Assembly: GCA_902767195.1 (NCBI GenBank)
Contig: CACXGS010000095.1
Location: 1 to 25,178, forward strand
DNA: 25,178 bases
Source of the DNA: an uncultured Lachnospiraceae bacterium
GTDB taxonomy: Bacteria > Bacillota_A > Clostridia > Lachnospirales > Lachnospiraceae
Direction of reading: 5' to 3'
The notes under the pieces are model-generated. The model had not been told where the DNA came from and did no database searches. It worked only from the letters and a program-made list of their open reading frames with translations. Shown here in pieces: positions 7,070-15,460 of this stretch (position 1 is its first letter; each line of letters starts with the position of its first letter). Position numbers and translations under genes: made by a program.

Positions 7070-7615
7070 TTATACTAACTCAAGAATTACTTCTAAAGCA
7101 GCATCACCTTTACGCTGTCCAACTTTGACGATTCTTGTGTAACCACCGTTACGATCAGCGTATCTCGGGCCATACTCCTCAAAGATCTTCTGAGGCAGAT
7201 CAACCTTCTTGGTGTTAGCTTTTCTGCCTTTTGCCTCTGCCGGAACTTCTGTCACAGGATATAATACCTTTAACATCTGACGTCTTGCAGCAAGACGGGA
7301 AGGAAGATCCTTCTTCACTTCTTTCTCTACGGTATCGTATACAGTAACTTTCTTGCCGTCAACGACTTCTTTGATTCTCTTGCCGTCTTTGTCTTTTCTG
7401 GCAACCTTGGACTCTACTTTCACTACTTCGTAGTTGTCCTTTTCCCTTACGCCGAGAGCGATCAGGCCTTCTGCGATCTTACGGATCTCTTTTGCCTTCG
7501 CTTCTGTTGTGCGAATCTTTCCATGATAGAGAAGCATAGTAACCTGGTTACGTAATAATGCTTTTCTCTGGTTGGAAGTTCTTCCTAACTTTCTGTACTG
7601 GGAATTCTTTGACAT
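7070..7615 (-). CDS. rplQ: 50S ribosomal protein L17 with internal insertion
   Basis: 181 residues. The N-terminus (RKLGRTSNQRKALLRNQVTMLLYHGKIRTTEAKAKEIRK) and C-terminus (GGYTRIVKVGQRKGDAALEVILELV) are textbook L17, but typical bacterial L17 is about 115-130 residues. The extra material is in the middle, roughly residues 65-145: a lysine/valine-rich stretch with KDKDGKRIKEVVDGKKVTVYDTVEKEV and a second segment with EAKGRKANTKKVDLPQKIFEEYGPR. Similar long forms occur in some Clostridia, so this is lineage-specific rather than broken. L17 sits near the peptide exit tunnel. ATG start with AGGAGG upstream; last gene of the alpha operon. Confidence 0.97.
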   Translation of the reverse strand: MSKNSQYRKLGRTSNQRKALLRNQVTMLLYHGKIRTTEAKAKEIRKIAEGLIALGVREKDNYEVVKVESKVARKDKDGKRIKEVVDGKKVTVYDTVEKEVKKDLPSRLAARRQMLKVLYPVTEVPAEAKGRKANTKKVDLPQKIFEEYGPRYADRNGGYTRIVKVGQRKGDAALEVILELV

Positions 7616-7679
7616 ATTATTGGACCTCCTGTCAATTTTTCGCCATGCTTACTATACCTTCAGCCTAGGCGGGTCTAAT

Positions 7680-8639
7680 TTATTCCTCGCTGGAACGCAG
7701 CTGAAGATTCAGCTCTTTCAGCTTGGATAATACTTCTTCTAATGATTTGCGGCCCAGATTACGAACCTTCATCATATCTTCTGCCGTCTTATTAGTCAGT
7801 TCCTGAACCGTATTGATACCGGCTCTCTTCAGGCAGTTGTAGGAACGAACGGATAACTCCAGTTCGTCAATGTTCATCTCAAGAACCTTGTCACCGGTCT
7901 CCGGTGTCGTATCAATCATGACCTCTGCCTTCTGGGCATTCTCGGACAGATCGATGAAGAGACTGAGATGTTCGGAAAGAACCTTGGCAGCAAGGCTGAC
8001 CGCTTCATCCGGAGCGAGAGTTCCATTGGTAAATACATCGAGAGTCAGCTTATCATAATCGGTAATCTGACCGACACGGGTATTCTCAACCTTCAGATTC
8101 ACGCGCTCTACCGGTGTGTAGATAGAATCCACAGCAATGACATCAATAGACTGATCTTCGTTCTTATTCTTGTCAGCGCCCACATATCCGCGGCCCTTAC
8201 TGATAGTAAGTTCCATCTCCAGATGGCAGTCATTACCGCCGTTTAATGTAGCGATCACAAGGTCAGGATTGACGATTTCAATATCACTGTCAACCTGGAT
8301 ATCAGCTGCTGTAACAATCCTCTCACCACTTACGTCAATATAGGCATGCTTATCTTCATCAGAAGAGCTGCTGTTCTTAATGGACAGCTCCTTGATGTTC
8401 ATGATAATCTCAGTAACATCTTCCTTCACTCCCGGAATGGGACCGAACTCATGAAGAACACCTTTGATCTTCACTGCACTGACTGCCGCTCCCGGAAGGG
8501 ATGACAGCATGATTCTTCTTAAAGAATTGCCTAAAGTTGTACCGTAGCCTCTTTCCAACGGCTCCACCACAAAACGCCCGAACTTATTGTCTTCTGAAAT
8601 CTCTGCTATTTCAATTCTAGGTATCTCGAATCCAAACAC
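7680..8639 (-). CDS. rpoA: DNA-directed RNA polymerase alpha subunit
   Basis: 319 residues, normal length. N-terminal dimerisation and assembly domain (about 1-230) includes [25 protein letters not shown]; the C-terminal domain (about 245-315) has two helix-hairpin-helix stretches including [34 protein letters not shown], which contacts UP elements and activators. The start is GTG at 8639 with GGAGG 9 bases upstream. Between rpsD and rplQ, as in other Firmicutes. A short run of serines and acidic residues (SSSSDEDK, near residue 91) is a local variation in the N-terminal domain. Confidence 0.98.
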   Translation of the reverse strand: MFGFEIPRIEIAEISEDNKFGRFVVEPLERGYGTTLGNSLRRIMLSSLPGAAVSAVKIKGVLHEFGPIPGVKEDVTEIIMNIKELSIKNSSSSDEDKHAYIDVSGERIVTAADIQVDSDIEIVNPDLVIATLNGGNDCHLEMELTISKGRGYVGADKNKNEDQSIDVIAVDSIYTPVERVNLKVENTRVGQITDYDKLTLDVFTNGTLAPDEAVSLAAKVLSEHLSLFIDLSENAQKAEVMIDTTPETGDKVLEMNIDELELSVRSYNCLKRAGINTVQELTNKTAEDMMKVRNLGRKSLEEVLSKLKELNLQLRSSEE

Positions 8640-8676
8640 GAAATGGGACCTCCTTTATAGGGAAACCGGTTATTTA

Positions 8677-9270
8677 TTATTTAGAATACAACTCGACGAT
8701 CAGAGTCTCATTCACCGGAACATCAATAAGATCACGGGTCGGAAGCTCATTCACTGTTCCCTTTAATTCCTCAAGATCGGAATCGAGCCATGAAGGAACC
8801 AGAGTACCGTTGGTTACTTCCACGATATCTTTATATCTCTGCATTGTCTTCTTGTTTTCCTTTACCTCGATCACGTCACCAACTCTGACGATGTAGGAAG
8901 GAATGTTCACGCACTTGCCGTTCACAAGGATATGCTTATGTCCGACAACCTGTCTTGCCTCTCTTCTTGTTCTGGCAAAACCAAGGCGGTATACGATGTT
9001 ATCCAGTCTGCTCTCAAGAAGGACCATCAGGTTTGTACCGGTAAGGCCTTTCATTCTTTCCGCTTTTGCATAGTAGTTACGGAAAGGTCTCTCAAGAACG
9101 CCATAGATAAACTTAGCTTTCTGTTTCTCGCGTAACTGAAGGCCATACTCGCTGACCTTTCTGTTGGAACGCATGGATTTCCTGTTTGATTTCTTATTCA
9201 CTCCCAAATAGATCGGATCTAAATCTAAAGATCTGCATCTCTTGAGTATCGGAGTTCTATCAATTGCCAT
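8677..9270 (-). CDS. rpsD: 30S ribosomal protein S4
   Basis: 197 residues. The S4 RNA-binding domain is clear ([48 protein letters not shown], about 88-135), and the C-terminus LIVELYSK is typical. The N-terminal region has only one cysteine ([10 protein letters not shown]), so it is the zinc-free form common in Clostridia. S4 starts assembly of the 30S body and can act as a translational repressor of the alpha operon. ATG start with AGGAGGT upstream; 25 bases after rpsK. Confidence 0.98.
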   Translation of the reverse strand: MAIDRTPILKRCRSLDLDPIYLGVNKKSNRKSMRSNRKVSEYGLQLREKQKAKFIYGVLERPFRNYYAKAERMKGLTGTNLMVLLESRLDNIVYRLGFARTRREARQVVGHKHILVNGKCVNIPSYIVRVGDVIEVKENKKTMQRYKDIVEVTNGTLVPSWLDSDLEELKGTVNELPTRDLIDVPVNETLIVELYSK

Positions 9271-9295
9271 TATTACTTACCTCCTATCAGATCTA

Positions 9296-9691
9296 TCAGA
9301 CTCTTCTTCTCTTTGGCGGGCGGCATCCGTTATGTGGTACCGGAGTAACATCCTTGATGCTCAATACTTCCAGACCGCATGCCTGTAATGCACGGATCGC
9401 AGCCTCACGTCCTGAACCCGGGCCTTTTACCATAACGTCTACTGTCTTCAGACCATGAACGAGAGCAGCCTTTGCAGCAGTCTCTGCAGCCATCTGAGCA
9501 GCGTATGGTGTAGATTTCTTGGAGCCTCTGAAGCCCATCTCTCCGGCACTTGCCCAGGAGAGAGCATTACCCTCAGAGTCAGTTAATGTAACAATTGTAT
9601 TATTAAAGGATGCCTGAATGTGTGCCTGGCCGTTCTGGACATTCTTCTTGACACGCTTTTTGGTCACCCTTTTTGCAGTTCTCTTTGCCAT
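9296..9691 (-). CDS. rpsK: 30S ribosomal protein S11
   Basis: 131 residues, standard length. Seen: [30 protein letters not shown], the [16 protein letters not shown] helix and the conserved C-terminus [18 protein letters not shown] start at the ATG at 9691 ([13 protein letters not shown]) because AGGAGG lies 7-8 bases upstream; a longer in-frame start at 9736 would absorb that site and add 15 unrelated residues. S11 shapes the platform and the mRNA exit channel of the 30S subunit. Confidence 0.98.
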   Translation of the reverse strand: MAKRTAKRVTKKRVKKNVQNGQAHIQASFNNTIVTLTDSEGNALSWASAGEMGFRGSKKSTPYAAQMAAETAAKAALVHGLKTVDVMVKGPGSGREAAIRALQACGLEVLSIKDVTPVPHNGCRPPKRRRV

Positions 9692-9754
9692 CTTGAAACC
9701 TCCTGTAGGATCAATCGAATCTGTACCCGGCAGCAATGTGCCGAAATATCATGA

Positions 9755-10123
9755 TTATTTCTTCTTATTAGCAACAGTCTTTCTCGGGCCTTTACGTGTT
9801 CTTGCATTCGTCTTGGTCTTCTGTCCGCGAACCGGCAGTCCTTTTCTGTGACGGATTCCTCTGTAACAGCCAATCTCCTGCAGACGCTTAATATTCATAG
9901 CGATATCACGACGAAGATCACCCTCAACATGGTAATCATTATTAATGATCTCGCTGATACGACGAACCTCATCATCCGTCAGATCACGAACACGTGTACT
10001 CGGATCAACATTAGCAGCAGCAACGATCTTGCTGGCGCTTGTTCTTCCAATGCCGTAGATATAGGTAAGACCGATCTCTACACGTTTCTCTCTAGGTAAA
10101 TCGACACCCGAAATACGAGCCAT
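9755..10123 (-). CDS. rpsM: 30S ribosomal protein S13
   Basis: 122 residues starting [26 protein letters not shown] and ending [15 protein letters not shown], both diagnostic of S13. The middle helix-two-turn-helix region and the [22 protein letters not shown] rRNA and tRNA-contacting tail are intact. S13 sits in the 30S head and contacts the P-site tRNA and the 50S subunit. ATG start with GGAGGTGCACAC upstream. It is separated from rpmJ by an unusually long gap of about 310 bases. Confidence 0.98.
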   Translation of the reverse strand: MARISGVDLPREKRVEIGLTYIYGIGRTSASKIVAAANVDPSTRVRDLTDDEVRRISEIINNDYHVEGDLRRDIAMNIKRLQEIGCYRGIRHRKGLPVRGQKTKTNARTRKGPRKTVANKKK

Positions 10124-10434
10124 GTGTGCACCTCCACTTAATACATCCCCTCAGATCCATCGCAACCGCGTACGGTGAAATGACTTGCGTGTCTCATCGA
10201 GGACCAAAATGTCTTAAAATCTTCATCTCTATCTGTGGCCGGACCAGATACTTCCGACCAGACAGGTACAACAGAAAAAAATGCAGATAACATCATCCGT
10301 GCACCTGCACATTAATAAATCGGTGGACGTAAAAAACGCACACCGCAGCCGCTAATTCATTATTAAGTCGCCATGACGGTGGCAACCTTTGTGAGGAATC
10401 ACCTCACACCAATGACACAACAGGTTCAGGATTC
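10124..10434 (-). other. Long rpmJ-rpsM intergenic region without an assigned element
   Basis: About 311 bases without a recognised gene, long for this operon. It holds a short perfect hairpin (GTGAGG/CCTCAC, 10391-10407), a second helix using 10368-10387 (GTTGCC/GGCGAC on the minus strand), a run of six T on the minus strand near 10331-10336, and the near-palindrome GTGCACCTGCAC (10299-10310). A 52-codon open frame (10138-10296, minus) ends right before the rpsM ribosome binding site but resembles no known protein. Attenuation or a ribosomal protein binding site is possible; I recognise no known motif. Confidence 0.4.
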
Positions 10435-10548
10435 TTATCCCTGTCTCTGTTTATGTTTTGGATTTTCGCAAATAATTCTGACGGAGCCTTTGCGACGAAT
10501 AATCTTACACTTGTCACAGATCGGCTTCACTGATGCTCTAACCTTCAT
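10435..10548 (-). CDS. rpmJ: 50S ribosomal protein L36
   Basis: A 37-residue protein, the normal L36 length, starting [15 protein letters not shown] and ending NPKHKQRQG. The zinc ligands Cys11, Cys14, Cys27 and His32 are all present, so this is the zinc-binding form. L36 is a small late-assembly protein of the large subunit. ATG start at 10548 with GGAG about 10 bases upstream. Position between infA and rpsM is the canonical one. Confidence 0.97.
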   Translation of the reverse strand: MKVRASVKPICDKCKIIRRKGSVRIICENPKHKQRQG

Positions 10549-10582
10549 AGATTATCTTCTCCTTTCCAAAACGCTAAAATTC

Positions 10583-10611
10583 ATTCTATCATCATTTTAT
10601 ATCAAAAGCAA
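10583..10611 (-). promoter_or_regulatory. Possible internal promoter before rpmJ
   Basis: TTGCTT (-35, 10611-10606), 17-base spacer and TAGAAT (-10, 10588-10583), 35 bases before the rpmJ start. It would allow the downstream ribosomal genes to be transcribed separately from infA. Both boxes are imperfect. Confidence 0.4.
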
Positions 10612-10624
10612 GCACAAATTTCAT

Positions 10625-10641
10625 TAATTTCGCCGAAATTA
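10625..10641. repeat. Perfect inverted repeat between infA and rpmJ
   Basis: TAATTTCGCCGAAATTA has 8-base arms around one central C. It lies four bases downstream of a perfect TTGACA on the minus strand (10650-10645), though no good -10 box follows that hexamer at the right distance. It may be a protein-binding site or simply chance in AT-rich sequence. Confidence 0.4.
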
Positions 10642-10707
10642 TCCTGTCAATAATATACGAACATTGTGGCATCCGTTAATGCAATATTGCCTGCCTGATT
10701 ATTCGAA

Positions 10708-10926
10708 TTATTTATCACGCCAGATAATTCTGCCCTTTGTCAGATCATATGGGGAAAGTTCTATGGTCACTTTATCTCCGGGTAAGATCTTGATAAAGTT
10801 CATACGAAGCTTTCCGCTGATGTGTCCGAGAACCTGGTGTCCGTTCTCCAGTTCTACTTTGAACATCGCGTTCGGCAGCTTCTCCACAACCCTTCCTTCT
10901 ACTTCAATAACATCTGATTTCGACAT
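10708..10926 (-). CDS. infA: Translation initiation factor IF-1
   Basis: 72 residues, standard length: [30 protein letters not shown], then [22 protein letters not shown] and the C-terminal [16 protein letters not shown] single OB-fold protein that binds the A site of the 30S subunit during initiation. ATG start with AGGAGG upstream, only four bases after the KOW gene stop. Confidence 0.98.
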   Translation of the reverse strand: MSKSDVIEVEGRVVEKLPNAMFKVELENGHQVLGHISGKLRMNFIKILPGDKVTIELSPYDLTKGRIIWRDK

Positions 10927-10930
10927 ACAT

Positions 10931-11215
10931 TTACCTCCTGTTTTCTTTTATACGCTTCTCCAGAGTGCTGATCTCTTTCCTTATCTGCGCATCTCCGTCC
11001 GCAGAGGAGATCAGCGCCGAAAAAGCTTCTGCCGTTTTCTCAGAGCGTATCATCTGTACATGTTTCTTTTTTTTATATTTCGGATTCCCCAGCTGTCTTC
11101 TCTTACCGTCACTTAATCCGACCATATCTTCCTCTTCGCGGACAATCATGTAAATCCTTCCCTTATCATGTCCGCAGAGAGACTCGGCAAAATAGCCTAA
11201 TTTATATTCTATCAT
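10931..11215 (-). CDS. KOW domain RNA-binding protein (L14e/L6e/L27e-like)
   Basis: 94 residues. The N-terminal 35 residues ([35 protein letters not shown]) form a KOW-type motif with the usual GxDKGRxYxIV pattern; the rest is basic and helical, ending with a short charged coil. Clostridia commonly carry this small KOW protein between map and infA, where its RNA target is not defined. The ATG start has GGAG six bases upstream, and the stop is four bases before infA, so the two are probably cotranslated. Here it follows a terminator instead of map, so it must have its own promoter within about 70 AT-rich bases, where I see no strong one. Confidence 0.85.
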   Translation of the reverse strand: MIEYKLGYFAESLCGHDKGRIYMIVREEEDMVGLSDGKRRQLGNPKYKKKKHVQMIRSEKTAEAFSALISSADGDAQIRKEISTLEKRIKENRR

Positions 11216-11288
11216 AAAATCTCTCCGTTACAAGAAAAAAATTTATAAAATCAATAAAAACCATCTGCCCTCAAAAAACAAGAAAACA

Positions 11289-11316
11289 ATCCGCCCCGGA
11301 GTCATCCGGAGCGGAT
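11289..11316 (-). terminator. Terminator of adk
   Basis: ATCCGC/GCGGAT and CCGGA/TCCGG stems separated by one mismatch, around a four-base loop, followed on the minus strand by a T-rich tract (TTGTTTTCTTGTTTTTT). It lies 36 bases after the adk stop and separates adk from the KOW-infA operon. Confidence 0.85.
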
Positions 11317-11352
11317 ATCCCAATCATGATAATGAAACAATGAAACTGCTGC

Positions 11353-11997
11353 CTATGCTTCCAGGGCTTTTACTATGGCATCAAATACATCGTTGATATC
11401 CTGTGTTCCATCGATGGTAACAAGTGCGCCCTTAGCCTGATAATGGTCAATCAGGGGCTGGGTCTGCGCATGATAAACTTCCAGTCTTTTCTTTACGGTC
11501 TCGGGCTTGTCATCATCCCTGAGGATGAGGTTCTGTCCGCATGTGTCACAGATGCCCTCTTCCTTAGTGGGGTTATAAACGATATGATAGGTTGCGCCGC
11601 ATCCTACACATGCTCTTCTTCCGGACATTCTGGTGATGATATTCTCATCCGGAACATCCACATTCACCGCATAATCGATCTTCTCATTCTGATTATTCAG
11701 AGCGTAGTCCAGTGCTTCTGCCTGGGGAATGGTCCGCGGAAAACCGTCCAGGATAAATCCCTTCATACAGTCTGCTGCCTTGATCCGGTCCACAACCAGG
11801 TCAACCACCAGCTCATCGGGTACCAGCTGTCCGGCATCCATATAGCCTTTGGCCTTCTTACCAAGCTCAGTATTATTCTTAATGTTGGCACGGAAGATAT
11901 CACCGGTAGAAATATGCGGAATCCCATACTTCTCTGCCAGCATCTTCGCCTGTGTTCCCTTGCCTGCACCCGGTGCACCTAACATGATAATCTTCAT
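11353..11997 (-). CDS. adk: Adenylate kinase, zinc-lid form
   Basis: 214 residues from the ATG at 11997. P-loop GAPGAGKGT at 7-15, HISTGDIFR at 28-36, [10 protein letters not shown] at 80-89. The LID domain has four cysteines (Cys130, Cys133, Cys150, Cys153) in a zinc-finger arrangement typical of Gram-positive adenylate kinases. It interconverts ATP, ADP and AMP. The chosen start has GGAGG about 8 bases upstream; an in-frame TTG at 12012 would absorb that site. In most Firmicutes adk lies between secY and map; here both neighbours are missing and adk is a single-gene unit. Confidence 0.97.
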   Translation of the reverse strand: MKIIMLGAPGAGKGTQAKMLAEKYGIPHISTGDIFRANIKNNTELGKKAKGYMDAGQLVPDELVVDLVVDRIKAADCMKGFILDGFPRTIPQAEALDYALNNQNEKIDYAVNVDVPDENIITRMSGRRACVGCGATYHIVYNPTKEEGICDTCGQNLILRDDDKPETVKKRLEVYHAQTQPLIDHYQAKGALVTIDGTQDINDVFDAIVKALEA

Positions 11998-12048
11998 AGT
12001 CATTTCCTCCAATACATATTGTGTACAAACCTTATAAAAATACTATAG

Positions 12049-12076
12049 GCAGTGAACGGCAATACACACTCACTGC
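12049..12076 (-). promoter_or_regulatory. Hairpin in the adk leader
   Basis: GCAGTGA (12049-12055) and TCACTGC (12070-12076) form a perfect seven-base stem with a 14-base loop inside the roughly 95-base adk leader. Function unknown; it may stabilise the transcript. Confidence 0.35.
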
Positions 12077-12095
12077 TGATAATCTGACTACCTGT

Positions 12096-12124
12096 ATTAT
12101 ATCTTTTCTACTTGTTAAATGCAA
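12096..12124 (-). promoter_or_regulatory. Promoter of adk
   Basis: TTGCAT (-35, 12124-12119), 17-base spacer and a perfect TATAAT (-10, 12101-12096). This gives adk its own transcript, separate from the redox operon that ends at the terminator at 12184-12212. Confidence 0.8.
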
Positions 12125-12183
12125 GTCTTAGCCGATATTATCCCGGTCAGACGCATTCTTAATTATCTGGAGATGGTTTAAAA

Positions 12184-12212
12184 AGAAAGTGCCCCGCCGG
12201 GGGGCACTTTCT
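12184..12212 (-). terminator. Terminator of the three-gene redox operon
   Basis: Twelve-base GC-rich stem (AGAAAGTGCCCC and its complement) with a short loop, followed on the minus strand by TTTTT. It lies 26 bases after the DUF1667 gene stop. Confidence 0.9.
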
Positions 12213-12237
12213 ACATATCATATAGTGATCTTCCTGC

Positions 12238-12603
12238 CTATACGGCAGCAATCTCCTTGGAAGCAACAATGTCAACACCTGTGCCTGCTGCGTTAGGAAC
12301 AATAACATCACCGATGTGGACAGGAGCTTTTACGATAACCGGCTTGATCTCAGCAAGAACATCAAAAATCTTACCCTTGGGGATATCGTTCTTGGTCTTA
12401 ACAGAGAGAACCGGAAGAACTCCACCCTCACAGCGAACAATGGAGGTTACCACTCTTGTGGGATTGGTTACTTCTTTTCTGGCGTATTTGTCGCCACGGG
12501 GACAGGTATTGCCTTTTACGTCAACAACTTCGCCATTTTCTAAAGTCACTGTAATCTGGCAGCCAAGAGGGCAGCTGATACATGTTAAACTTCTCTTTTC
12601 CAT
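12238..12603 (-). CDS. DUF1667 cysteine-motif protein of a redox operon
   Basis: 121 residues. N-terminal cysteines Cys8, Cys11 and Cys15 (CxxCxxxC) and Cys34 in NTCPRGDKYA resemble the iron-sulfur ligation pattern at the start of molybdopterin enzymes, so a cluster is likely but not shown. The remainder (VTNPTRVVTSIVR, VKTKNDIPKGKIFDVLAEI) is typical of DUF1667. These proteins are regularly encoded after a GlpA-like and a GlpB-like flavoprotein in Firmicutes, perhaps serving as the small electron-transfer subunit in place of GlpC. ATG start with GAGGAGG upstream, two bases after the stop of the preceding gene. Confidence 0.85.
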   Translation of the reverse strand: MEKRSLTCISCPLGCQITVTLENGEVVDVKGNTCPRGDKYARKEVTNPTRVVTSIVRCEGGVLPVLSVKTKNDIPKGKIFDVLAEIKPVIVKAPVHIGDVIVPNAAGTGVDIVASKEIAAV

Positions 12604-12605
12604 AA

Positions 12606-13880
12606 TTACGCCTCCTCAATCTTCACAGTGATGGTCTCAAGTCCGTCAAAGGCCTCAAGATCGGATTTCTTTAAGATGATCTGCTCCATCTCACCCGGTG
12701 CCATAACCGGTCTCTTCCTGTGCTGCTTTCTCTCATCGTTGAAGTATACGCTGATGAAGCTGTTCTTAAATACAGCACCAACACGGAAACGTACGGTCAG
12801 CTTATCAGTCATGTTGTCAAGGTGAATGGTGGACGGTACAGTATAACGGGCACCGTCAACTGCATTGATCTTAATTACCTTGTCATCTTTCTTCTCGCCT
12901 GCGTCGAAGCGGTCTTTCACATATTTGGCTGCATTGGCACCTGCTGCGGTAGCTTCCTCGGATACATAGTCTACCAGGTCATGAACATGAAGTACGTTAC
13001 CACATGCGAAGATACCTTCTACGTTGGTCTCAAGACTCTCGTCAACCAGAGGTCCGTTGGTAACAGGGTTCATCTGAACTTCTGCCTGCTTGGACAGCTC
13101 GTTCTCCGGAATCAGACCTACGGAAAGAAGAAGGGTATCACAATCATAGTGCTCTTCGGTTCCCGGGATCGGCTTCCTGTCCGGTCCTACTTCGGCGATG
13201 GTAACGCCGGTAAGACGGTCCTTACCCTCAATATCGATAACAGTATGGGAGAGCTTCAACGGAATACCATAGTCATCCAGACACTGAACGATATTTCTCT
13301 TCAGACCGCCGGAGTAAGGCATAACCTCAGCTACAACCTTAACTTCTGCACCCTCAAATGTCATACGTCTTGCCATGATCAGTCCGATATCTCCGGAACC
13401 GAGGATGACACATTTCTTACCGGGCATAAAGCCTTCCATGTTAACCAGTCTCTGTGCGGTACCTGCAGAGTAGATACCTGCGGGACGATAACCCGGAATG
13501 TTCAGGGCTCCACGCGGTCTCTCACGGCATCCCATGGCAAGAACAACAGCCTTAGCCTGGATCTGTACCATACCTTCGTTGCGGTTCATGGTTGTAACAA
13601 CCTTCTCGGGAGAAATGTCAACAACGATAGTGTTCAGTTTATATTCGATGTCAAGATCAGCTGCCTGATCGATAAAGCGCTGTGCGTACTCAGGTCCTGT
13701 CAGCTCTTCCTTAAATGTATGAAGACCAAATCCGTTGTGGATACACTGGTTCAGAATTCCGCCGAGACGGTCATCTCTTTCGATCATCACAACGCTGTCA
13801 ATTCCCTCTTTTTTCGCTGCGATAGCTGCTGCAAGACCTGCAGGGCCGCCACCGACGACTACAACATCATAAGATTTCAT
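12606..13880 (-). CDS. FAD/NAD(P)-dependent oxidoreductase, GlpB/HcnB-like
   Basis: 424 residues from the ATG at 13880. An FAD dinucleotide-binding motif GGGPAGLAAAIAA lies at about 10-22, a second Rossmann motif ILGSGDIGLIMARR near 160-173 binds NAD(P)H, and a TNVEGIFACGNVLHVHDLVDYVSEE segment near 285-310 is typical of the pyridine nucleotide-disulfide reductase fold. No CxxC disulfide is seen. The operon context (a DAO-family flavoprotein upstream, DUF1667 downstream) matches anaerobic glycerol-3-phosphate dehydrogenase-type complexes, where this subunit would move electrons to NAD or another carrier. The start was chosen by the GAGGA site 8 bases upstream; an in-frame GTG at 13895 overlaps that site. 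Confidence 0.88.
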   Translation of the reverse strand: MKSYDVVVVGGGPAGLAAAIAAKKEGIDSVVMIERDDRLGGILNQCIHNGFGLHTFKEELTGPEYAQRFIDQAADLDIEYKLNTIVVDISPEKVVTTMNRNEGMVQIQAKAVVLAMGCRERPRGALNIPGYRPAGIYSAGTAQRLVNMEGFMPGKKCVILGSGDIGLIMARRMTFEGAEVKVVAEVMPYSGGLKRNIVQCLDDYGIPLKLSHTVIDIEGKDRLTGVTIAEVGPDRKPIPGTEEHYDCDTLLLSVGLIPENELSKQAEVQMNPVTNGPLVDESLETNVEGIFACGNVLHVHDLVDYVSEEATAAGANAAKYVKDRFDAGEKKDDKVIKINAVDGARYTVPSTIHLDNMTDKLTVRFRVGAVFKNSFISVYFNDERKQHRKRPVMAPGEMEQIILKKSDLEAFDGLETITVKIEEA

Positions 13881-13907
13881 ATTATAATTCCTCACTTTCC
13901 TTAAGAA

Positions 13908-15350
13908 TTAGTCTTCTTTGATCTTTCCAACAAGGAGCTCAGATCCGGTAACGTTCTTCTTAACTGCTGTCATCGGAATGCCAAGTTCTCTGGAAAGGAT
14001 CTCCATGGTCTTCGGTGTACAGAAACCAGCCTGGCAGCGTCCCATTCCGGCACGGGTACGACGCTTGATGGCATCCATGGATTTGGCGCCGATCGGACGA
14101 TTGATGGCATCCACGATCTCACCTTCTGTAACCATCTCACAACGGCAGATGATGTTACCATAGAGAGGATTCTTCTTGATCAGTTCATTTCTCTCCTCTA
14201 AGGAAAGCTGATCCATCTTAATGAAACCTTTACGCTTAGCTACGAAATTGTCTTTCTTCTCGAAATTGTACTTACCCTGCACAAGTCCTTCAATTCTCTC
14301 AGCGATGGCCGGAGCACTGGTAAGTCCGGGAGACTCGATACCTGCGGCATCAAAGAATCCGGGAGCATCCGCTACTTCCTCGATGATGAACTCATGGTTC
14401 TCTTCGTGAGCACGAAGGCCTGCAAAGGAAGTGATAACCTTGCCCATGGGAAGAACGTCCTTGGTCAGGTAGCTGTGCTGTGCTTTGTATACAAGATCAT
14501 CAATGATCTCCTGTGTTGTACTGGTATCTTCTTTGTCTTCCTGATCCGTTGCGGAAGGTCCTACAAAGAGGTTGCCGTGGATCGTCGGAGCTGTCAGGAT
14601 ACCTTTACCCATCTTGCCGGGAAGCGGGAATACGGTAGCGCTGAAATAATCACCCAGCTCATGATCCATGAGGAGATACTCACCCTTACGGGCAATGATC
14701 TTCATCTTCTTCTCGCTGACAAAATTGTGCATCTTGTCGGAGTAAACACCTGCTGCGTTAATAACGATCTTTGTCTCAAATGTTCCCTTGTCTGTAACTA
14801 CTTCATAGTAGTCATCTTTCTTAACGATGTTCTGGACTTCTGTCTCGAACTTGAACTCGGTTCCGTTCACTGCGGCATTCTCAGCGAATGCTACACACAT
14901 ATTAAAAGGATCTACCAGTCCGCCGGTCGGAACATAAAGAGCAGCAACTGCATTCGGAGTCAGATTCTTCTCCATGGAAAGAAGTTCTTCCTTCTCCACG
15001 ATACGAACTCCGGGAACACCGTTATCAATACCCTGCTGAAGAAGCACATCGAGCTTGCCTCTCTCTTCCGGTACAGTACAAACGATCAGAGAACCGTTCT
15101 TCTTTACCGGGAAATCCAGCTCCTCTGCCAGCTGATACATGAGCTCGTTACCACGAACGTTCATCTTCGCCATCAGAGTTCCGGGCTTACAGTCATATCC
15201 GCCATGAACGATCGCGCTGTTCGCCTTCGAAGTTCCGGAACATACGTCATCGCCTTTTTCGATTACGCACATGTTAACCTGATACTTTGACAGAGCTCTG
15301 GCAGTACAAGAACCAGTAACACCAGCACCAATTACAATAATGTCATACAT
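13908..15350 (-). CDS. DAO-family FAD oxidoreductase with BFD-type [2Fe-2S] domain, GlpA-like
   Basis: 480 residues. N-terminal FAD motif IGAGVTGSCTARALS (6-20), the GTSKANSAIVHGGYD loop (about 39-53) typical of glycerol-3-phosphate dehydrogenase relatives, and a DAO-fold body to about residue 370. The C-terminus has a Fer2_BFD domain with Cys402, Cys404, Cys439 and Cys444 (CxC-x34-CxxxxC). Family members oxidise glycerol-3-phosphate or 2-hydroxyglutarate-type substrates; glycerol-3-phosphate to dihydroxyacetone phosphate is the likeliest here, by the three-gene context, but glpK and glpF are absent. ATG start with AAAGGA upstream. First gene of the operon with its own promoter. Confidence 0.88.
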   Translation of the reverse strand: MYDIIVIGAGVTGSCTARALSKYQVNMCVIEKGDDVCSGTSKANSAIVHGGYDCKPGTLMAKMNVRGNELMYQLAEELDFPVKKNGSLIVCTVPEERGKLDVLLQQGIDNGVPGVRIVEKEELLSMEKNLTPNAVAALYVPTGGLVDPFNMCVAFAENAAVNGTEFKFETEVQNIVKKDDYYEVVTDKGTFETKIVINAAGVYSDKMHNFVSEKKMKIIARKGEYLLMDHELGDYFSATVFPLPGKMGKGILTAPTIHGNLFVGPSATDQEDKEDTSTTQEIIDDLVYKAQHSYLTKDVLPMGKVITSFAGLRAHEENHEFIIEEVADAPGFFDAAGIESPGLTSAPAIAERIEGLVQGKYNFEKKDNFVAKRKGFIKMDQLSLEERNELIKKNPLYGNIICRCEMVTEGEIVDAINRPIGAKSMDAIKRRTRAGMGRCQAGFCTPKTMEILSRELGIPMTAVKKNVTGSELLVGKIKED

Positions 15351-15427
15351 ATCCTTTTACCTCCATAAATAATACCTGCATGAAAAACCGACCGGACGCA
15401 CAACATCCCAATTTTTCTGTACTTTAT

Positions 15428-15456
15428 ATTGTATCGCAAGATGAAAAAAATATCAA
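15428..15456 (-). promoter_or_regulatory. Promoter of the three-gene redox operon
   Basis: TTGATA (-35, 15456-15451), 17-base spacer and TACAAT (-10, 15433-15428), about 80 bases before the first gene. Both boxes match the sigma-A consensus at five of six positions. Confidence 0.8.
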
Positions 15457-15460
15457 TGGT

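Noticed and set aside
9692..9736. Longer rpsK start
   Set aside because: The extra 15 residues are not S11-like and cover the ribosome binding site of the ATG at 9691.
10138..10296. 52-codon frame between rpmJ and rpsM as a protein gene
   Set aside because: Weak ribosome binding site and no resemblance to known proteins; kept only as part of the intergenic-region finding.
12720..13904. Plus-strand open frame of 394 codons opposite the GlpB-like gene
   Set aside because: Antisense shadow of a gene with two clear dinucleotide-binding motifs; the plus frame has no recognisable motif or ribosome binding site.
14394..15290. Plus-strand open frame of 298 codons opposite the GlpA-like gene
   Set aside because: Antisense shadow of a flavoprotein with an intact FAD motif and iron-sulfur cysteines.
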